A DNA stretch of 64,000 nucleotides from Pempheris klunzingeri (lineage: Eukaryota > Chordata > Actinopteri > Acropomatiformes > Pempheridae). The stretch lies in the NCBI RefSeq assembly GCF_042242105.1, contig NC_092015.1, positions 14,277,535 through 14,341,534 of the forward strand, given 5' to 3'. Both the position numbers and the translations under genes were made by a program. The notes under the pieces are model-generated. The model made no database searches, had not been told where the DNA came from, and was given only the letters and a program-made list of their open reading frames with translations. This document shows, piece after piece, positions 1-23,204 of this stretch (position 1 is its first letter; each line of letters starts with the position of its first letter).

Positions 1-105
1 AAGGCTAAATGTGTCATAATTGGAGGAAAAAATAGTTTTATCTGTTTCATACAGATGTGAAATTATCATTTTTGATGATTTTTATTCTGGTAAATGATTT
101 TACAG

Positions 106-11893
<11,788 letters not shown>

Positions 11894-13211
11894 GAGCGGA
11901 GGGGTTCTGCACGCGTTTTGTAGATAGCTCTGCAAGAATCATGTGGAGCCAGTTCAGACCAGCCAGTGTAATATTTCTACTGAACACATGTAACTGTGAT
12001 GTTTGGATTTTTTTAATGTAAAGGCTTTAGGACTGACTTTTAGGACTTTTTTTGATATTTTCAAAGTGTTTTGTTCTCCACTCTCTCTCTCCCCCTTTAT
12101 TACAGTAAGGCGTCTTCATTTTTGTGGCTTCTGGTACATCTAAGCATTTGTGTGTAGTTTTACACAATACTTTGTTGTAATATTTGATAATTAACATTGC
12201 CTCAAAAAGGGGTAAAGACTCACTTCCCTTTTGCCCTTTGAGAAATGAGATTGGAACTTATATTTTCATGCCAGTAATGCCCTCGTACTATGTTGTACTG
12301 TACATCCTGTGACATTGTAGCTTGGGTTTAAATAAAGATCAGCTTTTTTTATAAACATTTGTGTTGTAATAGTGAAATCTGCTGTCATTAAAAACTTTTA
12401 ATAAAACTGTGCAACGTGTAACCGGGAAAGAAGCATTTATTAATTTTCACTGTGCAGAGGGCCTTTTTTTGGCTTACTTCCCTCTTCAGAGAGGTCAGGT
12501 CAGCCTTTACTACAGCACTAGACGAAGCTTAGTTCCTGCTCAAGCACACTTCTGCAGACCAGGGCGTTTAAAATAGAGCCTGCAATTAAAGGATTGCCTC
12601 TTTACTGTGTTTAAGTCTGATATAATGAAGTTTTACTGTAGTTTGTCTTGCTTGAGTGCAGTTTTCCCCCTCGTATAACTAGTTTCTTTCGGTTATGCGA
12701 TTGCCATTTATTGGACAGTTATAGGTCAGCATGTCTGACTAGATCTTCACGGGAAATTCAATGTTCACGCTCTGGTGCATGCATCAGTATGCTCGACCTG
12801 GCAGGCGAGTTTCTGCATTCAAGTGTGTGTGTGTGTGTGTGTGTGTACTCAAATTACATTGGCTAGAAAAGTAGGAGGATCCTGCAGAGAGTAGACTGCA
12901 GGAGTTCTGGTCTGTGCCCAGCCTTGTGCTGCACTTGCATAGCAAAGTACTCAGTGTCCTGTATTGTGTTTTTTGGAGGCTCTGTTAATGTCACTGTAAA
13001 CATGCATGACATGTCGGGGGAGGAGCAGGTCAAGTTCAGGCGTGTAGCTCAACGATGCACGCAGTTTACACTTCACAGCGGCGCTAGTTTTGTGTTTTCA
13101 CTTTACTAATCCTCTTGTTTTACGGCTGGCTGTTATGTCGCGCTGACAAGCCGCTGTCGGTTTCGATAGGCGGTAAGGAGCATGTGAAGGGAGCTGCTGC
13201 CGGACTCAGAC
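11894..13211 (+). other. prpf8 3' UTR and prpf8-rilp intergenic region
   Basis: The prpf8 3' UTR runs from the stop to the AATAAA at 12331, about 440 nt. A further AATAAA lies at 12400. A TG dinucleotide run sits at 12823-12846. The last 200 bases before the rilp start are richer in CpG and probably hold the rilp promoter and 5' UTR. No TATA box is evident and no gene is seen. Confidence 0.7.
12331..12336 (+). promoter_or_regulatory. prpf8 polyadenylation signal AATAAA
   Basis: Canonical AATAAA 438 nt after the prpf8 stop, followed by a T-rich stretch and then GTGTTGT, which fits a GU-rich downstream element. The second AATAAA at 12400 is an alternative. Confidence 0.7.
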
Positions 13212-16200
13212 ATGGAGAGACCCGAAGCGGAGAGCACAGCCACAGAGGGCTGCTTAGACTGGACTTTCTCGGCTCTGACTGTGGACGATGTGTATGAAAT
13301 AGCCAAACAGATCGGCACCGAGGTGGAGAAACTTATCGATGGCTGCGGTAAGGAGAGCGTCGTGGGTCTGGTGCCGAAGATGGTGAAAGTGCTGGAGCTG
13401 CTGGAGAGCTTCGCCTCCAGGAACCAAGCTCACAAAGGGAAGGAAGAGGAGCTGCTCAAGACCATCGAGACCCTGCAGCTGCAACAGCAGAAGAAACAGC
13501 GTGCGGGGAAAGAAAGCGACGAGGCCGGCGACAAAAATGAAATACGGGTGAGGCACCGGGGGGAGCTTGTAATCTCCCCCCCAGCATTTTGAAAACGATA
13601 CACCAGCGGCGCCATGACTTTTAACCACAGTGTTTGTGTGTTAACGTTATAACAAGCTTACAGCTGTCGGTGTAAGACAAACATGTGAGTTAACCGGTCA
13701 GGCAGGCGACAGAAAAGGGCCTTCCACATTAAGCTATAATATAAACATTAAAGGTACAGAAGGCTTCAATTGAGAGTATTAGATTCTTATAATGCACTTA
13801 CTTTTGATTACCTGTACAGCCATGCCCGGCCATTTTAACAGTGGGTTAGCTAGCTAGCTAATCCGCCAACGGTAACCTGCTCTGCCGCCATGTGTCGTCA
13901 AGGCAACCGCAGCTTGACAGTTAGCAGTTATTAACAGCTAATAGTGTGGACAATTAAAATATATTTAACATTAATAATTATTTCTAACCGCGAATAGCTT
14001 AGTAATATCGTTTAAAAGGTGTACGTGAAGCTAGGAAATGCAACATAGCAGTAATTCCAGCTATCTTTGGCATGTTTATGTGCGATGTTTAGCTAATTTA
14101 AGCTTAAAAAAAAAAAAAGCTAGTTAGCTCGCTAATCAGCAACACTGCCACAGGGAAAATATTCACTTCAGCAAAAGGTGCATATTAGCAGTAGCCTGAT
14201 CTCACTTGGTGTAAACTGTCAAAGCTATACTCATTCTGTAATAACGATAAATGTGGATGTGCAGCAACTATTGTGATGAGATGTGTGGAGCTTATTGTAT
14301 GTTGTGCATTGACTGCCAACAGGCTGGAGTTTATACTGGGTAGTGATTTGTGTCAGCTGGGTGAAGGGGAACCTTGAATGGGAGTGTGCACTCTGAAGCA
14401 TGAGATCAGGGGCTAACGGGGCCGCTGCTGCTCAGCTTTGCCTGGGGGCCCACAAACAGGTTAATCCAGCCATGTGTCAGTTCCACATAGTCTAACATGT
14501 AATGCCTCATTCTGCAAAGTAAACAAACAATCACATGGGTGTCAAACAGGACATAACCATAAAAAAGATGTAGCTTATTTATTACTATATGAGTTGGAAC
14601 GGAGTAAAAGAGTCACAGAATAAACAAACCCTGCACAGATGCTCTAAAGTGTGTTTTCTTACTCTCTACTGTGGTCATGTTGCAGACAGTTCATGCTACG
14701 AAATGTTCTGATTTAATCCATGCAGGTTAGACCAGTTTGTATGGGAAAGAGGATGTACAGTACATTTCTGCTGCGACATGAGGGCTGTACAGGCTGAGCT
14801 GATACTGTACTTCCACAATGTGTGTTATAGTTTATTAACTAACAAAGAACTTCAGCGTGACTGCGTGATACCCAATCTTTCAAATGGTTTTGTAAAGGCA
14901 AAGCTATTATTAGTTTTGAAATTGTGCTATCTAAGTCTTAAGAATATGCAGCACGTCTATGCTGTGTAACCTGTATTGTTGCCAGTTCTCCATCTTGTGA
15001 AATCTCTGCTGGTTCTGCCAATCTATCAGCACATCTAACCTTTAAACACTTTAATCCATTGTATCAGCATGCTGTAGACCAGACAGCATTGTTATAATCA
15101 TTGCTAAGAAAGTAAATGATGATTTTGTCGTTTTCAGAAGTCAGAATTTCACATTCACATGTACGGAAACCATTTCAACTAAACATCTGTAATGACTTAA
15201 CAGCAAATGACACACCCGCTTTAGCCGAAGCCAAAATTCTAACGTGCTCAAGAGATTTTTAGCGGAAAGTGTCTGTGAGGTTCTGGTTCTACAGTGTGTT
15301 TCCCATCCTCTCAAGCAGGAGCTGCAGCAGAAGGAGCAGCAGTGGAGAAGGAGGTGTGAGGAGCTGCAGGTCCACGTACAGCAGCTCCAGGGGGACAGGG
15401 AGGAGCTGCAGAGCAGGCTGAAGGGCAGCCATGCACACGAGGGTATGTCCCAAGTTAAATGTGAAATATGCCCTTAAAATCCCATCGTTCCATACTACAC
15501 ATTCTTCATAGTATTCACATGACAGTTTAAATCCCAGCCCTAACATTGGGGACCTGAGGGAATCATGATGAGTTTTTCCATCTGTGAAAGCTGTGTGACT
15601 GTCAGTAACCCAGCATGAGTTTTGATACATCTTGGAAAACTAATATAACTAATATAACTATAAATAAAGTACATAAATGTTGATATCACAAAAAAACAAT
15701 TGTATGCTTTACAGCTCAGTGTTTTCAGAAGCACACAGCAAAGTAATCCATGTTCACCATTATCTCTCAAGGCCATTTGGCTATGTAGTCCAAGTATGCA
15801 AATGTTTGTAACAGCATCCATGAAAATGCTTCTCCACCAGTTACTGTCCAGATGTCAAAGCAGCGTGTTAAGAGTCATATGCATCGAGGCTGAAAGCAGT
15901 CCAACTATTTGTTGCGTTGTCACAGTTATTTTTGAAGCAGCAGAAAGGAGAGGACTCAGATGCACTACTTACAGACACAGAAAAAGTCCAAATCTAAGTG
16001 GTTTATTAGAATATTTCTTTGTTTAAACACAAAATTATTTTATTTTCACTTGGTAGAGAGTCAGCATTAAATATACATATTTGTCGGTGCACATAATTTA
16101 CATTTGACGTCTCAGTCATAAGGTTTTGTCTCTTCTCCTATGCTCACTGACACACGTATACTGATAAACTCACTAATGCGAGTTATGTGATGTGGAGTCA

Positions 16201-19200
16201 CTTTTCCGACTCCAGGCCATGCGGCGGGCGAATGTGATCATTCATTGGATGCGATGAATGTGATCAGACTGTTATCAGACTCCCATGTTTCACCTCACTG
16301 AGGTGAAGGACAAATGTGCTGTCGATTATTGCTGTTAATGTACAAGATTTTAATTTCAAAGGCCGAAAGAGAAGGGTAAAACAAGACACCTTTTTTTCTG
16401 CTGCAGTGCCAGTAGGTCTGAAGACTAGTTTTTTCCAGAAGCAAACAAAAACACATCGTGCCATGAATGGTATCAAGCTCTGTGAGAGCTTTGGTTGTAT
16501 TTGCCCAGGTTGTGAGATATCCACGTCAGAGATTTCTCCCTCCACTCCAATACACTAGAGGTGAATGGAGTGCTACTTCTGGTATGTTTGCAGTAAAATG
16601 TCTTTCCAAACACAATGTCTCGGTTACTTTAGATAATCCACAGACCTCAGTGTGAACACTTTTACTTTTTAGTTAAAAATTAGTGCCTATGAAGCATGTG
16701 GATAGTCATGATTTACTGGGAGCTTGTCTCAGCAGAAAAGTTGTTGAATTTTCCAAAAACTGCACTCAGCACTGCAATGGAGTTCTGTTTACCAACATTG
16801 AGCACCCAAGGGTGAAGGTAGCATACACACAGGGCTTCAGAACAAAGTTGACTAATTTCACCTGTTTATTGTAGCCATGTCAACAAAACACGCTGACATT
16901 TCGGCCTTAGTTGCCTTCGTCAGAGCACACAGAAAACCAAAACTATCGATCATGCTGTGTAAAACATGAAGATCGTGGTCAGTATCCTATGTCACGTCCA
17001 CACTACTTCAAGATCAAGATAGTTATCTTGTATAACCAGGTGGTCATGTGGTAATAACCTGTTATATGTCGATTTCTTCTGTTTCATTTTAATGAATACA
17101 CGCTTCCTTGAAGGAGAAAGAGGCTTGATTTAGTTTGTAGTATACTATGACCACTGTCTATATTAAATCTTAATTACTGTGGTCATATTTGTCACCATGT
17201 AAATGGTAGGAAACGCTGGAATGAAAATATTGAGCTTCTAACGTACGTCTCCATGATACCCTGTGGGCAGTCATCACTCTAGTGGCTCTATCAGCCATAA
17301 CTATATAATTTAACATAATATATATAGTTATGAATACAGAACTCCTTATTGTATGACTTTTATCTTCATCCTCGGTCTAAATTCATCACACAAGAATCAT
17401 GGCCAGCAGTGTAAGAATTGTTTCGAAGTGTGTGTTTGTGTGTGCAGACCGTGTCCAGCGGCAGGAGCGAGAGGTGATGCTGAAGCTCAAGGGGGTGGTG
17501 GACAAGCAGAGAGATGAGCTGAGGGCCAAAGTGCAGGAGATAACCACCATCTCCAAAGAGGTGGAGGCGGTAAGGAGACACAAACTCAAACGTATGAGGA
17601 CTCTTCTGCGAATGCACACAGACACACGGATGCACAGAAAGTCTCAACTGAAGACTCTGACTCTTTTTTTAGTCATTCACGGTGTGCTGGGTTTCAAGAC
17701 TGGAGAGAAACACAAAGAGAAAACAGTCACCTCTGCTGGGCCTCATGACACACGGACACACAAACACTATTATAATATTTATGGCTGTGACTACAAAGGT
17801 CAAAGTCCATAAAGGTATGCTGGCGTTTCGCATAGAAACAGTAGTGTTTATTGTGTTACTGTCATGCTGAGATTACAGGTTTTATTCATATTAGCATGTA
17901 TACAGCCTTGTAACACACACATAATTAGACAGCCGTGTATCACAAGCAGGATCAAAGGAGAAGTAACAACATTAAAACCACACCAATAAACACAGTGGAG
18001 GACAGGAGGTGTGTTTACAATCAGGGAGAGAGTGCAGAGATTATCCACATAGTTACTGGTTGAGGATTAAGCTGCATTTCAGACAAGTCTGGGCAGAGTT
18101 TTCACCCCCACACAATTACTGTGTGTGTGTGTGTGTGTGTGTCCTTGTATGAGTCTTTGCACGTGTCTTTGTGTCAAGACACGTCCACCACATGAGTTAA
18201 ACAGCAGCCATAACTGGGTGTGTATTTGTTATTGCTTTGCTCACAGGCAGTTGACTTGAGTGAAAGACTGAAAAGCTGAAACTCATGAGGCCAACTGAAC
18301 TAGTTTCTCTGCTCAAATGGATGCCCAGAATTTTCATCCTCACAATGAATGAATGCTGCACTTGTGTTGACGTCGTGTGGTTTAATTCCTTGCCCTCTCC
18401 CTCCCGTGCAGGGAGACATTTTTACCCCACTCTCATAAGCAGATAGATTGTCTCTTTGGCTCAGCCATGGCTTGTTGGTTTTGGGTTTAACTATATTTAT
18501 AGCTGATGGAAAATACAGAAAGCGTCTGTTTGACTTTAAATCTGTTTAGTAGGTCTAGCTGACTGATTAAAAATGGTTGTCCATATTCATCTGTGTGTGT
18601 GTTTGTGTGTGTAGCTCCAGGAACAGCTGGAGCGCTTCATGAAGATGAATGCGGAGCTGCGACACAAGCAGAACGTGCTGCAGACCCAGCTGAAGAGCAC
18701 CGTGGAGAGGAAGGCCGACATGGAGGCCGACCTGAAGGAGAAAAGCAAAGAGATAGAAAACCTCCAGGCACAGCTGGACAGAACCAACAGCAACACCCCT
18801 GTATGCATGTCTCTAACACAGGATGGGTTATATGCATTACATTTCTGTTCCCTGTTTTTCATCTCCGTGTGTTGTTGGCGTTAGTTTGAAGTGGTTTTGT
18901 AGCCAGCGTGACCTGATGACTCTGTGTCCTCCCATCAGTCCAGTCCGAGCCAAACAGCTCGGGAGTCGAAGAAAAAGTCGACCGTTGACCAGAAGGATCC
19001 CGATCAGCCGTGCTTCACCAAGAAGGAGGTGCGTGACATCATTTTCGAGAGGAACGAGCTGAAAACCAACCTGTTCCTGGTGCAGGAGGAGCTCAGCTAC
19101 TATCAGAGGTGGGTCTGCTGTTGGTTTTGTGGGTGATATGATTTCTTACTTTTGATACATAGAGTTTCCACAGCTTTAAAGAGCTGTTCCTAATGATTTT

Positions 19201-20697
19201 ACATGTAAATGAAATCAATTGTGTGGTTCTGCAGGGAGATCCTGAATGAGGAGAGGTGCCCAGGTTTCCTGTTAGAAGCTGTGCGCTCTGCCATAAAAAA
19301 AAGGAGAAAGCTCATTAAGGCAAAGATGCTTGGGATTCCTGTGAACGACTGCAGCAGCAGGTCTCTCTTATGTACATTTGCTTGCACACACACATTCATC
19401 GTATCTAGAAATAACGGCCCTGTGTGGAAATATGTTCACAAGAGAGCACGTTGTTTGTTTTTCTTGCCAGTGATGAGGAGGAGAGGAGCTCTCTATTTGG
19501 GCAGACAGAAGTCGACGGCACAGAAGTTGACGGCGCTGACAAACCAGCTGAGTCACGCATTCGAAACCTGTGAGTATAACTTCGACATGAAACCACACTG
19601 TTGAGATGATTTACTCATCTGTTTAAATCTGTCACTTGAGGTACGGGTGGTTTGATTATTTTTGTTTCAGCATCTGTCCCTGCTTATGTTTTTGCTTTGG
19701 GTAAAAGTTAATTTTCAGATCTTTTTCTTTACAACAATGTTTAGAGGAGTGAGATGGTTTTCTCATATTTCCAGATTCTGGCATGCTGTTGGTTAAAGGT
19801 CCCATAATCAGCTCAGTTTTTAAGTTTATATTTGTGTTTTTACACCAGAACAGATTTACATGGTTTAAAACACATTATTTTCCTCATAGCAAACATGGCT
19901 GCTGCAGCTTTTCTCAGCCTCTTTGTGTTTTAGAAGAACAATCTGCATCCTTCGTTCTCTCCTTCAACATGTTTGTGCAACTGTGAGCTGATGTTAGAGG
20001 GCAAAAAATGATGGGTGGCGATAAGGCTTCAGTAGGTTTTCAGTGGACTGGGAGAGTCGGCCTGCTGAAGGGCTGGAGGAGGTCACATGATCAGCAGATC
20101 ATGATGGCATCATAAAATAGAATAGAATAGAATTTGATTAAATGAAGAATGTGTTTGATGACTGAAAAAAGCCTGGTTAATCTGAGTTGCAGGCCTTTTT
20201 AACTGTATCAGACAGCCACACTAATCAACCTGTTTTCCATTTTGCATTATCACTTCTGCTACATATCATCTGAAATAACAAAGAAACATATTAGAATGTT
20301 TTTTAGCCTAGAATCTCCAAAAGAAAAAAAAACAAGTGGAGCTCATATATGCAGAAGAATGAGCAATTAATAAAAGCAGAGCAGGAGCAGTAAAATGGCC
20401 CAAAACCAGCACAGCAGACGTCATCTGTGAACTGGTGCATTAGTTTCATCTCTCTCCCTGCTGACGCTGTCACTGTCATGAGATGCTCGTCAATCCTGCA
20501 CTATATTTAGCTGTAATCCCTGACTACAGATCTGACCTCAGGCCTGTCTTTTCTACTCTGTCGGCTGCAGCTTTGGCTTCCTGGCGCGGTCTGGCAGCGG
20601 CCGGAGCCCCACCCACATGAGCAGCTCCGCCTCCAGCTGGGAGATCATCGGAGACTCGGAGGCCACTGATGTGACGGAGCAGCAGCCGTCCACCTGA
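13212..20697 (+). CDS. rilp: Rab-interacting lysosomal protein
   Basis: Effector of GTP-bound Rab7 that recruits dynein-dynactin to late endosomes and lysosomes. Eight exons: 13212-13547, 15319-15442, 17448-17569, 18615-18800, 18939-19108, 19235-19360, 19471-19569 and 20571-20697. They total 1290 nt and 429 residues (human RILP is about 400). Residues 18-60 form the RH1-type helical region (LTVDDVYEIAKQIG). Long Gln/Glu/Lys-rich coiled coils follow, including VVDKQRDELRAK. The RH2 region starts near residue 281 (CFTKKEVRDIIFERNELK). The stretch YYQREILNEERCPGFLLEA continuing into IKAKMLGIP is found in RILP but not in RILPL1 or RILPL2 as I know them, so I prefer rilp to its paralogues. Position between prpf8 and scarf1 also matches human 17p13.3. 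Exons 3 and 4 follow TG-rich acceptor tracts. The start is the first ATG of a CpG-rich exon. Confidence 0.9.
13548..15318 (+). other. rilp intron 1
   Basis: Long first intron of rilp. It is AT-rich with short GCTAGCTAGC-type runs near 13848 and an A run at 14107-14118. No RNA gene, conserved ORF or recognisable transposon was seen. Confidence 0.6.
15443..17447 (+). other. rilp intron 2
   Basis: About 2 kb of noncoding sequence. Around 16885-16930 is a TTTCGGCC/GCCTTCGTCAG block that resembles a hairpin motif seen in many vertebrate retroelement tails (from memory, unconfirmed). The 3' end before exon 3 is a GT-rich tract instead of a clear pyrimidine tract. Confidence 0.5.
18121..18142 (+). 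repeat. TG dinucleotide microsatellite in rilp intron 3
   Basis: Eleven perfect GT units inside the intron between rilp exons 3 and 4. Confidence 0.95.
19793..20010 (+). mobile_element. Partial TTAA-type nonautonomous element in rilp intron 7
   Basis: It starts TTAAAGGTCCCATAAT, the same left end as the complete element at 36137. It continues with blocks typical of an abundant teleost repeat, such as ACATGGTTTAA, ACACATTATTTTCCTCATA and ATGGCTGCTGCAGC. I found no matching right end, so it appears truncated and the right limit is approximate. Assignment to a piggyBac-type family rests on the TTAA edge only. Confidence 0.55.
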
Positions 20698-22600
20698 GCC
20701 CGGTACTGACCAGAGAGAGTTAGTCTTCATTTCTTCTGAGGAAGACACCCTTCCTTCCTCCCTCAGTCAATCAGTCTGGCTATGGCTTAGGGAGAAGATG
20801 TCGAGCCCCAGTGTGTACAACACAAAAGCATAATGTGAGTGTGAGGAGAGAGTGTGTGAAGTTCTCAAACAAACTCTTCAGCTTTCTCACTTTCATTTCT
20901 CTTTTGGTTCACTTCACTCTTGCCCAAAGTCCCCTTATTTTTCTATTGAAGTGATAAATAAGAGGAACGCTGTTTAACTACAGAACACGTGGCAGCATCA
21001 AGAGGGATTCTTTTTAACATGCCACAATAAAAAGATACTTTCTCTTTCTTTTCAAATGTTAACATAACAACTGTGCTATTCTTCATTATCAAGGAAAGTA
21101 TTATTGTCAATAATTTTAGAAAAATTGTTTATTATGCACAGATATTTATAGAGATCCTCAAATATTTTTAACAAAAACCAAAGAAATTACAGAGGTATAT
21201 ATTCTAAAATGCACCTCTCCCCTCTAATAACGGGGAAAACAGTATATAAGTTCACCTCTGTTCCACAAGAGGGTGTTTTAGAATAATTATCAAGATTTTA
21301 CCGCAGATTCATCATGAAACTTTTACCTCAGTGGGGGAAATTTTAAGCCATGTGTTTACTCCTGTATGTTTCACGATTTGAAGCACTTTCATCCTCAAGG
21401 ACAAAAAAAAACTTCTAGTCATATTAGAATCTGAATTTTAACCCCTTAAGCCTTAACTTACCGCTTGTATTGTTAAAAATATATTTTCACTACGTGAAGC
21501 CAAAGCCTTTGGCTGGTGTGTATTTGATGGTGGTGCCATAAATGTGTGTGTAAGCACATGTGTTCTGGCTGGTGTAACGGCCTCTGCAGATTGGTTACTT
21601 TGCTTTTAAAGGAAGCGATGATCGTGTGTGTGGGTTGTCTTTGCGTCGTTCCCACCACCATTAGCTGACGAGTGAAGTAACCACATTTACTGTCTGACCC
21701 GTCTGCTCCCTCTGAATGTCTGACCATACGATACCACTATTCAGTGGTACAGACAGAAACTAGTTCAGTTGGCCTCATGAGATAAGCGGTGTGGCATTTG
21801 TTGTGATCTTCCAATCACATCATGTTCTTCCTGAAATGCTGTGTTTATTTTTGTGAGCATGTTTTTAATGGAAAGTTTTTCCTGATGAAAACAGATTTAA
21901 GATTTAATTGCCATTTGAGTGATTAAATGTGATGAAAATGTGATGAAAACAATTCAAATATGTGGATTTTCTGTGATATTGAGATATCATGATTGAATAC
22001 AATCCATTAAACACAGAATTGTATTGAAAATCAAAATGATCTTGTATTTTTTTTCCCTTGAATCCTCCCAAAAAACACACAGTGCTACATTCAAGTGTTG
22101 CCAGTGTTGAATAAATGCAAATTTTTTACTCAAAGTGACCACCTGATCATCTTGACGCTCACTTTCAGGACTTATAAGGAGAGGGAAGGCTGTTAACAGT
22201 AGATTCTGGGAAAAGGTGAACAGCAGGGGTGTGTGTGTTTGGGTTTGCACGTCCCCCACCAGTGTGTGCGGCGAGTTTTTGTGTGTTAGTGTTCGACCAT
22301 CTTTAAAAAGCTCTGTGTCTGGCTGAATAGAAGGAAGTGGCTCTGACTTCCCCAGGAAATGGGAAGAGGAAACCCGGGGGCTTCGACCTCCCCGGCTGCA
22401 GCGGAGCCACAAGACGACTCACAGGAGAGAAAGAACGAGGGAAGGGTGGAGGGTAGACAGAAAGAGAGATACTGCCTCTCATTGTGCTCCTTCTGACTGG
22501 AAGGAGAACAAGCTGAGGGACAAGACAGAAGTGAGGACACAAAGACGTGAGGACAGACAGATATTCGGTCCCTGCTTTTAGTCTCGGACTTTGTGTGGAG
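20698..22600 (+). other. rilp 3' UTR and rilp-scarf1 intergenic region
   Basis: The rilp 3' UTR runs to an AATAAA at 21026 and possibly further. The rest is AT-rich sequence without a gene. The last 400 bases become G/A-rich and probably hold the scarf1 promoter and 5' UTR. A TTATAAGG at about 22171 is a weak TATA-like candidate only. Confidence 0.55.
21026..21031 (+). promoter_or_regulatory. Candidate rilp polyadenylation signal AATAAA
   Basis: AATAAA 329 nt after the rilp stop, followed by T-rich sequence. Other AATAAA-like sites exist further downstream, e.g. near 22111. Confidence 0.5.
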
Positions 22601-23173
22601 ATGAAGCTTCTCAGAGCTCTGAGTGCTCTGCTCTGCTGCTCGCTGTCCTCCTCACAAACGCTGGATCCTGCCGGGAAGAACGTCTGCCGCGATATCAGGT
22701 ACGCTTCACCTTTACCTTCACTCACACCTCCTATCTTACTGCTGTTCTACTGTCAAGTGATGACAGCAAGAGCCAGTTGATTTCAGGAGATTTTAACATC
22801 AGTGGAAGAAAAATCAAGATACCAGTGATGCTATTCCTGTGACAAATTGTAGGATTTTTTCAAGGAGCTCCACTTATACAGCCTGTATTTTATATCTTCT
22901 TTTCCTTTTAATTATTTCCTAAGGCTGTTGTCAGAGTCTGTAGTTGAGTTTTCTTGTTAAGTTTCAGATTTGTCAGGCTGACTTGATTATTTTTTTTCTG
23001 TAAATTCAGGAACCCCTCAACTTTAGTCTGTTGTGCTGGATGGCGTCAAGACGGAATAGAAGAGTGCACAATACGTGAGTTTAAATGTTCTAATGGAGAG
23101 CAATCTGCAGGACTTATGCTTTTATTGCCTCCATATTTGCTTTGCTTTCCTGGTTTCTCATTCACTAGCATGC

Positions 23174-23204
<31 letters not shown>

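Noticed and set aside
22303-22725. 140-codon minus-strand open frame opposite the scarf1 5' end
   Set aside because: It spans the scarf1 promoter, signal-peptide exon and part of intron 1 in antisense; low-complexity Ser/Pro content only.
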